Shown here piece after piece: positions 1 through 7,422 of a stretch of DNA of 64,000 bases. The notes under the pieces were generated by a model. It had not been told where the DNA came from. It worked only from the letters and a program-made list of their open reading frames with translations, and ran no database searches. How positions within the stretch are numbered: position 1 is the stretch's first letter; each line of letters starts with the position of its first letter. The stretch is from Streptomyces antnestii. Lineage in GTDB: Bacteria; Actinomycetota; Actinomycetes; Streptomycetales; Streptomycetaceae. The stretch covers positions 1 to 64,000 of the forward strand of contig NZ_RZYA01000006.1 of NCBI RefSeq assembly GCF_004005495.1, written 5' to 3'. The translations under genes were made by a program, and so were the position numbers.

Positions 1-96
1 ATCGGGACCGGGCATAGGGATCCGCGCTGGCTGCCGTACTTGCAGCCGTTCGGCGCGGACGAGGCCCTGGCCCGGATCGAAGGCATTTCCGCCTGA
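1..96 (+). CDS. C-terminal fragment of an unidentified protein
   Basis: An open frame enters from the left edge in frame 1 and stops at TGA 94-96, giving the last 31 residues of a protein (ending in ..EGISA). Base composition and codon use fit a real gene, and it reads in the same direction as the sugar operon that follows. The fragment is too short for me to recognise a family. It may be a coding tail of an upstream carbohydrate-related gene, but that is only a guess from context. Confidence 0.5.
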   Translation: MGTGHRDPRWLPYLQPFGADEALARIEGISA

Positions 97-176
97 CAAC
101 GATCCGGGTCTTTGCGTTCCGGGCCCGGCCCCTGACGGCGTGGGTAACGACTTGGTTGCCTGAGGGCCGTCGGCTA

Positions 177-206
177 TTGACGCCCCCTTCACCCACGGCT
201 TACGTT
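177..206 (+). promoter_or_regulatory. Putative promoter of the ROK regulator/sugar operon
   Basis: TTGACG at 177-182 and TACGTT at 201-206 match the -35 and -10 consensus of the principal Streptomyces sigma factor, with an 18-base spacer. Transcription would begin near 213, immediately before or within the palindrome at 219-233. That is the geometry expected for autorepression. Assigned by eye. Confidence 0.5.
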
Positions 207-218
207 CTCGCACATCGA

Positions 219-233
219 TAGGAAACCTTCCTA
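219..233 (+). promoter_or_regulatory. Palindromic operator candidate before the ROK gene
   Basis: TAGGAAACCTTCCTA is a perfect inverted repeat (6-base arms, 3-base centre) lying between the predicted -10 box and the start codon. Palindromes of this type occur in front of Streptomyces ROK-family sugar regulators, so autoregulation by the adjacent ROK protein is the simplest inference. Confidence 0.55.
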
Positions 234-256
234 ACAGTGTGGCGAGGAGACAGGCC

Positions 257-1435
257 ATGGCCGGTGCGGCCCCGGGAACCCCCGGCACCCCGAGCGTCCT
301 GCGCGCCATGAACGACCGCGCGGCCCTCGATCTCCTCGTCGCGCACGGCCCGCTGACCCGCACCCGGATCGGGGAGCTGACGGGCCTGTCCAAGCCCACC
401 ACCTCCCAGCTGCTCGGCCGCCTGGAAGCGGTGGGCCTGGTGCGCGCCACGGGCAGCCAGAGCGGCCGGCCCGGGCCGAACGCCGTGCTGTACGAGATCA
501 ACCCGGGCGCCGCCCACGTCGTGGCCCTCTGCGCGGACCCCACCGGGATCACCGCCGTGGTCGCCGACATCGCCGGCGCCGAGCGCGGCCGCTGCCGTAT
601 CGAGGCGGTCGCCGTCGCCGACGACGTGCGCAACCGCACCGCGCAGCTGGTCGCCGAGGCCTTCGACGGCGCCCTGCGCGTGGCCGGGCTCGGGCACGAC
701 GACATCACGGCCACCGTGATCGGCACCCCCGGCGCCATCGACCCGCACACCGGCCAGCTCCGGTACGCCCCGCACCTGCCCGGCTGGCACTCGCGCACCC
801 TGCTCGCCGAGCTCGCCGGGGTCCTCGGCACCCCGGTCTCCATCGAGAACGACGTCAATCTCGCCGCCATCGCCGAGCAGTACGAGGGCGCGGCGCAGGA
901 CCACGACGACTTCGTGCTCGCGTACGTGGATGAGGGCGTGGGTGCCGCCATCGTGCTCGGCGGCGTGCTCCTGCGGGGCGCGACCGGCGGCGCGGGCGAG
1001 ATCGGCTACATGCCGCTGCCCGGCGCCCCGCTGGCGCGCGGCGGCGAGGAGGAGATCGCCGGCGAGGACGCGGGGGGCGGCTTCCAGAGTCTGGTCGCCG
1101 CGCCCGCCGTGAGGCTGCTCGCGGGGGGCGTCAAGGATCTCGGGGAGGCGCTCGCCGACCCCGCCGTGCTCGACGAGGTGGCCCGCCGCCTGGCCACCGG
1201 CCTGGCCGCCGTCGTCGCGGTCGTCGACCCCGAACTCGTGGTCCTGTCGGGGCTTGTGGCCCGGGCCGGCGGCGAGGCGCTGCGACTGCGCGTCGAGCGC
1301 GAGCTCACCGGGCTCGCCCTGCCGCGGCCCCAGCTGCGTATCAGCGATCTCGACGACGATCCGATCCTCACCGGCGCCCTGCGCTCGGCGCTCACCCAGG
1401 CCCGCGACACCGTCTTCGACACCAGCACCGCCTGA
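257..1435 (+). CDS. ROK-family transcriptional regulator (sugar-responsive repressor)
   Basis: Predicted 392-aa repressor of the sugar uptake genes that follow. An N-terminal winged HTH (about residues 20-70, with TRTRIGELTGLSKPTTSQLL) precedes a ROK fold containing GTPGAID and the conserved N-D-V-N-L segment. The ROK zinc signature CxCGxxGC is absent, so sugar-kinase activity is unlikely and a ligand-sensing role is favoured. An in-frame GTG lies at 239, but ATG 257 has a good ribosome site (GAGGAGA, 243-249) and is preferred. The gene is followed at 62 bases by the binding-protein gene and is preceded by its own promoter and palindrome. The inducer is unknown, probably the sugar (or its phosphate) imported by the downstream transporter. 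Confidence 0.88.
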   Translation: MAGAAPGTPGTPSVLRAMNDRAALDLLVAHGPLTRTRIGELTGLSKPTTSQLLGRLEAVGLVRATGSQSGRPGPNAVLYEINPGAAHVVALCADPTGITAVVADIAGAERGRCRIEAVAVADDVRNRTAQLVAEAFDGALRVAGLGHDDITATVIGTPGAIDPHTGQLRYAPHLPGWHSRTLLAELAGVLGTPVSIENDVNLAAIAEQYEGAAQDHDDFVLAYVDEGVGAAIVLGGVLLRGATGGAGEIGYMPLPGAPLARGGEEEIAGEDAGGGFQSLVAAPAVRLLAGGVKDLGEALADPAVLDEVARRLATGLAAVVAVVDPELVVLSGLVARAGGEALRLRVERELTGLALPRPQLRISDLDDDPILTGALRSALTQARDTVFDTSTA

Positions 1436-1496
1436 CCCCGCCCCCTCCCTCTCTCGCACCTTCCGCCAACTCCCGTTCAGGTAAAGGACGTTCGCC

Positions 1497-2837
1497 ATGC
1501 CGCGATGGCGTATACCCCTGCGTGCGCCCGTGGCGCTCGCCGCGGCCGGACTACTGCTGTCCGGCTGCGCCAACCCGAGCGTCGGCAGCGCCGACGACGA
1601 CCCGACGAAGCCCGTGACACTGAAGTTCTGGCACGGCTGGTCGGCCCCCGGCGAGGTGAAGGCGATCAACGACTCGATCGCCCGCTTCGAGAAGCTCCAC
1701 CCGAACATCCGGGTGGAGTCCACCGGGAACGTCACGGACGCCACCATCAACCAGGCGCTGCGGGCCGGCGGCGGGGAGGCGCCCGACGTGGTGACCTCGT
1801 TCACCACCAACAACGTCGGCCAGTACTGCGACTCCGGCATGTGGGCGGACCTCGACCCGTTCATGCGCAAGAGCGGCCTCGACAAGACGAAGGTCTTCCC
1901 CAAGACCCTGCTGGACTACACGAGTTACGACGGTGACCAGTGCGCCCTGCCGCTGCTCGCCGACGCGTACGGGATGTACTACAACAAGGACGCGTTCGAC
2001 GAGGCGGGCATCAGCCGGCCGCCGCGGACGATGTCCGAGCTGGAGGCCGACGCCAAGAAGCTCACGAAGCGCGCGGGCGGCGGCTCCTACAAGCGCGTCG
2101 GCTTCATGCCGAACTTCCGCCTGTACCAGAACAGCCCCGACCGGCTCTTCGCCCAGTGGGGCCCCACGTACTTCGACGCCAAGGGCGACTCGCGGCTCGC
2201 GAAGGACCCGGCGACGTCCAAGTTCTTCGACACCGCCCACAAGCTCGTCGAGGCGCAGGGCGGCTACAACGCCCTGGAGCGCTTCCGCACGTCCTTCGGT
2301 GACGAGATGTCCACGCAGAACGCGTTCATGAACGGCAAGCTGGCGATGCACCTCGACGGCGAGTGGCGCGGCCTGATGCTGAACGAGGCGAAGGTCGGCT
2401 TCGACTGGGGCGTGGCACCGCTGCCGGTCCCCGACGACCAGGCCGGGACGTACGGGCGCGGCTATCTCACCGGCACCGTCGCGGGCATCGCGCACAGCAG
2501 CAGACACCAGAACGCGGCCTGGGAGCTGGTCAAGTACCTGACCGCCGACACCGATCAGGTCGTCAGCTTCGCCAACGCGATCCACAACGTGCCGTCCACG
2601 TTCGCCGCCCTCAAGTCGCCGAAGCTGGACGCCGATCCGACGTTCCGCACCTTCCTGGACATCGCGCAGAACAAGTACAGCCAGGTCATGCCGCCCTCCA
2701 CCAACGGCGGCATGTACATCACGTCTCTGCAGGACTTCTCGTACTCGGTCGAGGCGGGCAAGGTCCACGACCTCGAGAAGGGGCTGCGCGAGCTCGACCG
2801 GCAGATCGACGCCGACACCCTTCAGTCGAAGAGCTGA
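1497..2837 (+). CDS. Sugar ABC transporter substrate-binding lipoprotein
   Basis: 446-aa extracytoplasmic solute-binding protein of the CUT1 (carbohydrate uptake) class. A signal peptide ends in the lipobox LLSGC with lipid-modified Cys24. The mature part begins with the typical TLKFWHGWSAPGE strand and carries the SBP_bac_1 fold (GKLAMHLDGEWR in the C-terminal half). The start has an AGGAC ribosome site. It is 16 bases upstream of two permease genes and belongs to one transcription unit with them. No ATPase gene is present, as is usual in Streptomyces, where the shared MsiK ATPase energises such systems. The substrate cannot be told from sequence alone; the downstream GH4 enzyme suggests a di- or oligosaccharide. 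Confidence 0.93.
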   Translation: MPRWRIPLRAPVALAAAGLLLSGCANPSVGSADDDPTKPVTLKFWHGWSAPGEVKAINDSIARFEKLHPNIRVESTGNVTDATINQALRAGGGEAPDVVTSFTTNNVGQYCDSGMWADLDPFMRKSGLDKTKVFPKTLLDYTSYDGDQCALPLLADAYGMYYNKDAFDEAGISRPPRTMSELEADAKKLTKRAGGGSYKRVGFMPNFRLYQNSPDRLFAQWGPTYFDAKGDSRLAKDPATSKFFDTAHKLVEAQGGYNALERFRTSFGDEMSTQNAFMNGKLAMHLDGEWRGLMLNEAKVGFDWGVAPLPVPDDQAGTYGRGYLTGTVAGIAHSSRHQNAAWELVKYLTADTDQVVSFANAIHNVPSTFAALKSPKLDADPTFRTFLDIAQNKYSQVMPPSTNGGMYITSLQDFSYSVEAGKVHDLEKGLRELDRQIDADTLQSKS

Positions 2838-2853
2838 GGAGCGGGAGCCCATC

Positions 2854-3789
2854 ATGGCCTTGACCCTGTCCAGTCCCGCGCGGCGCAGACTGCGTACGCT
2901 CGGCTTCCTCTCCCCCTGGCTGATCGGCTTCAGCGTCTTCTTCGCGTACCCGCTGATCGCCACCGTCTACTTCTCGTTCATGCACTACAACCAGATCCAG
3001 AAGCCCGACTTCGTGGGGCTGCGGAACTGGAAGTACGTCTTCGAGCAGATGCCGCTGTTCGGTCCCGCCCTGTGGAACACGCTGTGGCTGGTCGTCGTGA
3101 TGGTGGCCCTGCGGGTGGTGTTCGGGCTCTCGCTCGGGCTGCTCATCACGAAGATCAAGACCGGCGCCGGCTTCTTCCGTACGGCCTTCTACCTGCCGTA
3201 TCTGGCCCCGCCGGTGGCGGCGACCGTCGCCTTCGTCTTCCTGCTCAACCCGTCGACGGGACCGGTCAACGAGATCCTCGCGCACGTCGGCATCACGGGA
3301 CCGAACTGGTTCAACGACGCCGCCTGGGCCAAGCCGTCCCTGGTGCTGCTCTCGCTGTGGGGCATCGGCGACCTGATGGTGATCTTCATGGCCGCGCTGC
3401 TCGACGTACCCAGGGAGCAGTACGAGGCTGCGGAGCTGGACGGCGCGGGCGCCTGGTCGAAGTTCCGGTACGTGACCTGGCCGTCGATCACTCCGATCGT
3501 CATGTTCGCCGTCGTCACCGGCGTCGTGCAGACGATGCAGTACTACACGCAGGCCCTGGTCGCCGGAAAGATCGCCTCCGGCGTCTCGATCGGCCCGGGC
3601 TCCGTGATCCAGCCCGGATACCCCGACCACTCGACCCTCACGGTCCCCCAGCTCGTCTACTCGATGGGCTTCCAGAACTTCAACACCGGCGCGGCGTGCG
3701 TCCTCTCGCTCGTGCTCTTCGCCATCGCCATGGCCGTGACCATGCTGCTCATGCGCAAGCGCTCGGGCCTGCTCGCGGCGGAGGACTGA
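2854..3789 (+). CDS. Sugar ABC transporter permease (MalF-type)
   Basis: 311-aa inner-membrane permease with six predicted helices. The first (GFLSPWLIGFSVFFAYPLIA) lies near residues 18-40. The cytoplasmic EAA loop that contacts the ATPase is seen as EQYEAAELDGAGAWSKF (about residues 190-206). The ribosome site GAGGAGCGGGAG sits just after the stop of the binding-protein gene. It pairs with the MalG-type permease five bases downstream to form the transmembrane channel. Confidence 0.93.
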   Translation: MALTLSSPARRRLRTLGFLSPWLIGFSVFFAYPLIATVYFSFMHYNQIQKPDFVGLRNWKYVFEQMPLFGPALWNTLWLVVVMVALRVVFGLSLGLLITKIKTGAGFFRTAFYLPYLAPPVAATVAFVFLLNPSTGPVNEILAHVGITGPNWFNDAAWAKPSLVLLSLWGIGDLMVIFMAALLDVPREQYEAAELDGAGAWSKFRYVTWPSITPIVMFAVVTGVVQTMQYYTQALVAGKIASGVSIGPGSVIQPGYPDHSTLTVPQLVYSMGFQNFNTGAACVLSLVLFAIAMAVTMLLMRKRSGLLAAED

Positions 3790-3794
3790 TCAAG

Positions 3795-4697
3795 ATGACG
3801 TCTACGACACTCAGCCCCGTCCCGACCGCGGCTCCCGCCCGCGTGTCCGGCCCCGCCGCCGCACGCGCCCGCCGCAAGCGGGTCCTGCACTGGATCGCCG
3901 TGCACTGCGTCGCGATCGCCGTCGCGCTGCTGTTCGTCCTGCCGTTCGTGTTCGTCTTCCTGACGTCCGTGATGAGCGACAGCCAGGCGATGAGCGGCGA
4001 CCTGTGGCCGCACGCCTGGCACTGGGAGAACTACAAGGCCGTCTTCGCGACCGACGGCTTCCTCGACTGGTGGAAGAACTCCCTGCTCTACGCGGGCCTC
4101 GGCACCCTGTTCACCGTGTGCTCGGCGATCCCCGTCGCGTACGCGCTCGCCAAGTTCCGTTTCCGTGGCCGCCGGACGGCGATGATCCTCGTCATCTCGA
4201 CGATGATGCTGCCGCCGCAGGTCATCGTGATCCCGATGTACCTGGTGTGGGCGCAGCAGTTCCATCTGTCGGGCACGCTGTGGCCGCTGATCATCCCGAT
4301 GGCGTTCGGCGACGCGTACTCGATCTTCCTGCTCCGTCAGTTCCTCCTGACGATCCCGAAGGAGTACATCGAGTCGGCGAAGGTCGACGGCTGCAGTGAG
4401 CTACGGACCCTGCTGAAGATCATCGTGCCGATGGCCAAGCCGGGCATCGCCGCGATCGCGCTGTTCCAGTTCTTCTACTGCTGGAACGACTACTTCGGGC
4501 CGCAGATCTACGCGGCCCAGAACCCGGCGTCCTGGACGCTGTCGTACGGCCTCGAATCCTTCAAGTCCGCGCACAGCGTCAACTGGAACCTGACGATGGC
4601 CGCGACGCTCCTCGTGATGGCGCCGGTCTGCATCGTCTTCTTCTTCGCACAGAAAGCCTTCGTCGAAGGCGTCACCCTCACCGGGGTCAAGGGCTAA
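3795..4697 (+). CDS. Sugar ABC transporter permease (MalG-type)
   Basis: 300-aa partner permease. An Ala/Arg-rich N-terminal tail is followed by a helix at about residues 33-56, and the EAA loop reads EYIESAKVDGCSELRTLLKI. The start is ATG 3795, five bases after the previous stop, so it is probably translationally coupled; the frame is open much further upstream, but that part overlaps the previous permease and is not coding. Ends with the usual KAFVEGVTLTGVKG tail of the family. Confidence 0.93.
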   Translation: MTSTTLSPVPTAAPARVSGPAAARARRKRVLHWIAVHCVAIAVALLFVLPFVFVFLTSVMSDSQAMSGDLWPHAWHWENYKAVFATDGFLDWWKNSLLYAGLGTLFTVCSAIPVAYALAKFRFRGRRTAMILVISTMMLPPQVIVIPMYLVWAQQFHLSGTLWPLIIPMAFGDAYSIFLLRQFLLTIPKEYIESAKVDGCSELRTLLKIIVPMAKPGIAAIALFQFFYCWNDYFGPQIYAAQNPASWTLSYGLESFKSAHSVNWNLTMAATLLVMAPVCIVFFFAQKAFVEGVTLTGVKG

Positions 4698-4713
4698 GGA
4701 CGGTTATTCGGTT

Positions 4714-5979
4714 ATGAAGCTCGCAGTGGTCGGCGGAGGCTCGACCTACACACCCGAACTCATCGACGGCTTCGCCCGGTTGAGGGACACCCTGCCGATC
4801 GAGGAGCTCGTCCTCGTCGACCCGGCGGCCGACCGGCTGGAACTGGTCGGCGGGCTCGCACGGCGGATCTTCGCCAAGCAGGGCCACCCGGGCGTCATCC
4901 GTACGACGAGCGACGTGGACGCCGGTGTCGCCGATGCCGACGCCGTCCTGCTCCAGCTGCGCATCGGCGGGCAGGCCGCCCGCAACCAGGACGAGACCTG
5001 GCCGCTGGAGTGCGGCTGCGTCGGGCAGGAGACGACGGGCGCGGGCGGCCTCGCGAAGGCGCTCCGCACGGTGCCGGTGGTCCTCGACATCGCCGAGCGG
5101 GTGCGCCGCGCGAACCCGAACGCCTGGATCATCGACTTCACCAACCCGGTCGGCATCGTGACCAGGGCGCTGCTCAACGCGGGGCACAAGGCCGTCGGTC
5201 TGTGCAACGTCGCGATCGGCTTCCAGCGGAAGTTCGCGCGGCTGCTCGACGTGACGCCGTCGCAGGTGCACCTCGACCACGTCGGCCTCAACCACCTCAC
5301 CTGGGAGCTGGGTGTCCGCCTCGGCGGCCCGGACGGCGAGAACGTGCTGCCGCGCCTGATCGGCGAGCACGGCGACGCCATCGCCGAGGACCTCCACATG
5401 CCGCGCGCGATCGTGGACCGCCTCGGGGTCGTTCCCTCCTACTACCTGCGCTACTACTACCAGCACGACGCGGTGGTGCGGGAGCTGCGCACGAAGCCGT
5501 CGCGCGCCTCCCAAGTGGCCGCGATGGAGCGGGAGTTGCTGGAGATGTACGGCGACCCGGCGCTCGACGAGAAGCCGGAGCTGCTCGCCGGCCGTGGCGG
5601 CGCCTTCTACAGCGAGGCGGCCGTGGACCTGGCGGCGTCGCTCCTCGGCGGCGGGGGCTCCCCGTACCAGGTCGTCAACACGTACAACAACGGCACGCTG
5701 CCGTTCCTGCCCGACGACGCCGTGATCGAGGTGCAGGCTGCGGTCGACGGCAAGGGGGCGACGCCGCTGGCCGTGCCCGCGCTCGACCCGCTGTACGCGG
5801 GCCTCGTCGCGAACGTCACCGCCTACGAGGACCTGGCACTCGAAGCCGCCCTGCGCGGCGGCCGCGACCGCGTCTTCAAGGCGCTGCTCGCACACCCCCT
5901 GATCGGCCAGTACGAGTACGCCGAGACGCTCACGGACCAGCTGATCGCGCACAACCGGGAGCACCTCGCGTGGGCATGA
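4714..5979 (+). CDS. Glycoside hydrolase family 4 (6-phospho-beta-glucosidase-like)
   Basis: 421-aa cytoplasmic GH4 enzyme. The family cleaves glycosides through an NAD+- and Mn2+-dependent oxidation-elimination mechanism, often on 6-phosphorylated sugars. Visible are the N-terminal dinucleotide loop VVGGGSTYTPEL, the FTNPVGIVT strand, and the two metal ligands Cys164 (GLCNVAIG) and His194 (GLNHLTW). Length is normal for the family. It lies 16 bases after the permease gene and overlaps the kinase gene by four bases (ATGA), so it is co-expressed with uptake. Annotating it as a phospho-glycosidase poses a question because the import route is ABC and not PTS; the substrate may be phosphorylated inside or may be unphosphorylated. 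Confidence 0.88.
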   Translation: MKLAVVGGGSTYTPELIDGFARLRDTLPIEELVLVDPAADRLELVGGLARRIFAKQGHPGVIRTTSDVDAGVADADAVLLQLRIGGQAARNQDETWPLECGCVGQETTGAGGLAKALRTVPVVLDIAERVRRANPNAWIIDFTNPVGIVTRALLNAGHKAVGLCNVAIGFQRKFARLLDVTPSQVHLDHVGLNHLTWELGVRLGGPDGENVLPRLIGEHGDAIAEDLHMPRAIVDRLGVVPSYYLRYYYQHDAVVRELRTKPSRASQVAAMERELLEMYGDPALDEKPELLAGRGGAFYSEAAVDLAASLLGGGGSPYQVVNTYNNGTLPFLPDDAVIEVQAAVDGKGATPLAVPALDPLYAGLVANVTAYEDLALEAALRGGRDRVFKALLAHPLIGQYEYAETLTDQLIAHNREHLAWA

Positions 5980-6944
5980 CCGTCCTTGCCGTCGACGCGG
6001 GGAACAGCAAGACCGACGTCGCGGTGGTCGCGGCCGACGGCACCGTCGTCGGAGCGGCCCGCGGCGGCGGGTTCCAGCCGCCCAGGGTGGGCGTCGAGGC
6101 CGCCGTCGACGTCCTCGCCGAGGCCGTCGGCCGTGCGCTCGCCGAGGCGGGCACGACCACGGTGGGACACGTCTCGGCGTGTCTCGCCAACGCCGATCTC
6201 CCGGTCGAGGAGCGGGAGCTGGCGGCGGAGCTGCGGGCCCGCGGCTGGGCCGCCTCCGTCGACGTGCGCAACGACACCTTCGCCGTCCTGCGCGCCGGCC
6301 TCCTCCAGGACTCCGAGCCGCGCGGCGTCGCCGTCGTGTGCGGCGCCGGCATCAACTGCGTCGGGATGCTGCCCGACGGACGCACCGCCCGGTTCCCCGC
6401 GATCGGCAAGATCTCCGGCGACTGGGGCGGTGGCGGCGGACTCGCCGAGGAGGCCCTCTGGTACGCGGCGCGCGCCGAGGACGGCCGTGGCGACGCGACC
6501 GCCCTGATGCGCTCTTTGCCCGCGCACTTCGGGCTGCCCTCCATGTACGCGCTGATCGAGGCGCTGCACCTGGGCCGCATCCCGGTGCATCGCCGGCACG
6601 AGCTGACGCCGGTCCTGTTCGCGACGGCGGCGGACGGCGACCCGGTGGCCCGGTCACTGGTGGACCGGCTCGCCGACGAGGTCGTGGCCATGTCCGTGGT
6701 GGCCCTGGACCGGCTCGACCTGCTCGACGAGGAGACCCCGGTGCTCCTGGGCGGCTCCGTGCTCGCCGCGCGCCATCCCCAACTCGACGACCGGATCCGC
6801 GAGATGCTCGCCGCCCGCGCCCCGAAGGCGGTGCCGGCGGTCGTCACCGCCCGGCCCGTGCTGGGCGCGGCGCTGCTCGGCCTCGACGCCGTGGGGGCGG
6901 ACGACGACGCGCACGCGCGCGTGCGGGCGCATTTCGGGGGCTGA
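5976..6944 (+). CDS. BadF/BadG-type sugar kinase (N-acetylglucosamine kinase-like)
   Basis: 322-aa ASKHA-fold kinase. The phosphate-1 motif is VDAGNSKTDVAV at residues 5-16, followed by GAGINCVG and the adenosine loop LGGSVLA near residue 262. Such proteins phosphorylate GlcNAc or related hexoses with ATP. ATG 5976 overlaps the GH4 stop (ATGA), with an alternative GTG six bases earlier. The context suggests it phosphorylates the monosaccharide, or possibly the disaccharide, delivered by the ABC transporter, thus feeding or following the GH4 step. It is the last gene of the operon; a repeat element follows. Confidence 0.82.
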   Translation: MTVLAVDAGNSKTDVAVVAADGTVVGAARGGGFQPPRVGVEAAVDVLAEAVGRALAEAGTTTVGHVSACLANADLPVEERELAAELRARGWAASVDVRNDTFAVLRAGLLQDSEPRGVAVVCGAGINCVGMLPDGRTARFPAIGKISGDWGGGGGLAEEALWYAARAEDGRGDATALMRSLPAHFGLPSMYALIEALHLGRIPVHRRHELTPVLFATAADGDPVARSLVDRLADEVVAMSVVALDRLDLLDEETPVLLGGSVLAARHPQLDDRIREMLAARAPKAVPAVVTARPVLGAALLGLDAVGADDDAHARVRAHFGG

Positions 6945-7018
6945 GCGGGCCGCCCGGCCGCGCGCGCCGGCCCGACCGGCGCGCGCCGAGGGAACCGATC
7001 GGATGCGGCTCACGTGTT

Positions 7019-7234
7019 CTAGGGCGTGTTTCGAAAGTAGCGTCGTCCGCCCGGAGGGCGGGCCCCGCGGCGTCTGGTGCGTGCGATCGCAAGGCGCCGG
7101 AGCGTCCTAGTGGCGGAGCCACTCGGACGTTTCGGCAACGCCGCATGGGGGTCCCCCCGCTCGAGCGAAGCCGAGAGTGGGGGAGTGCGTGCCAGACGCC
7201 GCGGGGCAGGCGGGACTTTCGAAACACGCCCTAG
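7019..7234 (+). mobile_element. MITE-like element A with 20-bp perfect terminal inverted repeats
   Basis: About 216 bases bounded by CTAGGGCGTGTTTCGAAAGT (7019-7038) and its exact reverse complement (7215-7234). It has no coding capacity. Inside is a second perfect 13-bp inverted repeat (7065-7077 / 7192-7204) and an apical hairpin (AGTGGC 7109-7114, loop GGA, GCCACT 7118-7123) extended by CGTCC/GGACG. The core, but not the termini, recurs in the element at 15216-15380. An extra GC-rich hairpin (about 7147-7186) is present only here. Likely a non-autonomous element moved in trans, or a structured DNA/RNA unit. Confidence 0.75.
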
Positions 7235-7268
7235 GGCAGCGGCGGCACGACGACGTGCGCGGGGGCGT

Positions 7269-7300
7269 TTCGGATTGCCGGGTTCGCACGGCAATCCGAA
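7269..7300 (+). terminator. Perfect 12-bp hairpin in the sensor-operon leader
   Basis: TTCGGATTGCCG (7269-7280) pairs exactly with CGGCAATCCGAA (7289-7300) around an 8-base loop. It lies between the MITE-like element and the GlnX-like gene. It has no T-tract, which is common for actinobacterial terminators. It could end the upstream sugar operon or act as a protein site or attenuator in the leader of the sensor operon. The rest of 6945-7422 holds element A and the ribosome site GGGGGAGG (7411-7418). Confidence 0.5.
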
Positions 7301-7422
7301 CAAGATCCAGTCAATGGCTGTGCGGATGTCGGTCCCTGCGGCAATACTTGCGGCCGTGCACTTTCGCCGCGCTCCCCGCACGCCGGACGGAAGTGACGGA
7401 CCGATGACCAGGGGGAGGTCGA

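Noticed and set aside
1551..2963. A 470-codon minus-strand open frame
   Set aside because: Antisense to the sugar-binding lipoprotein, which has signal peptide, lipobox and family fold.
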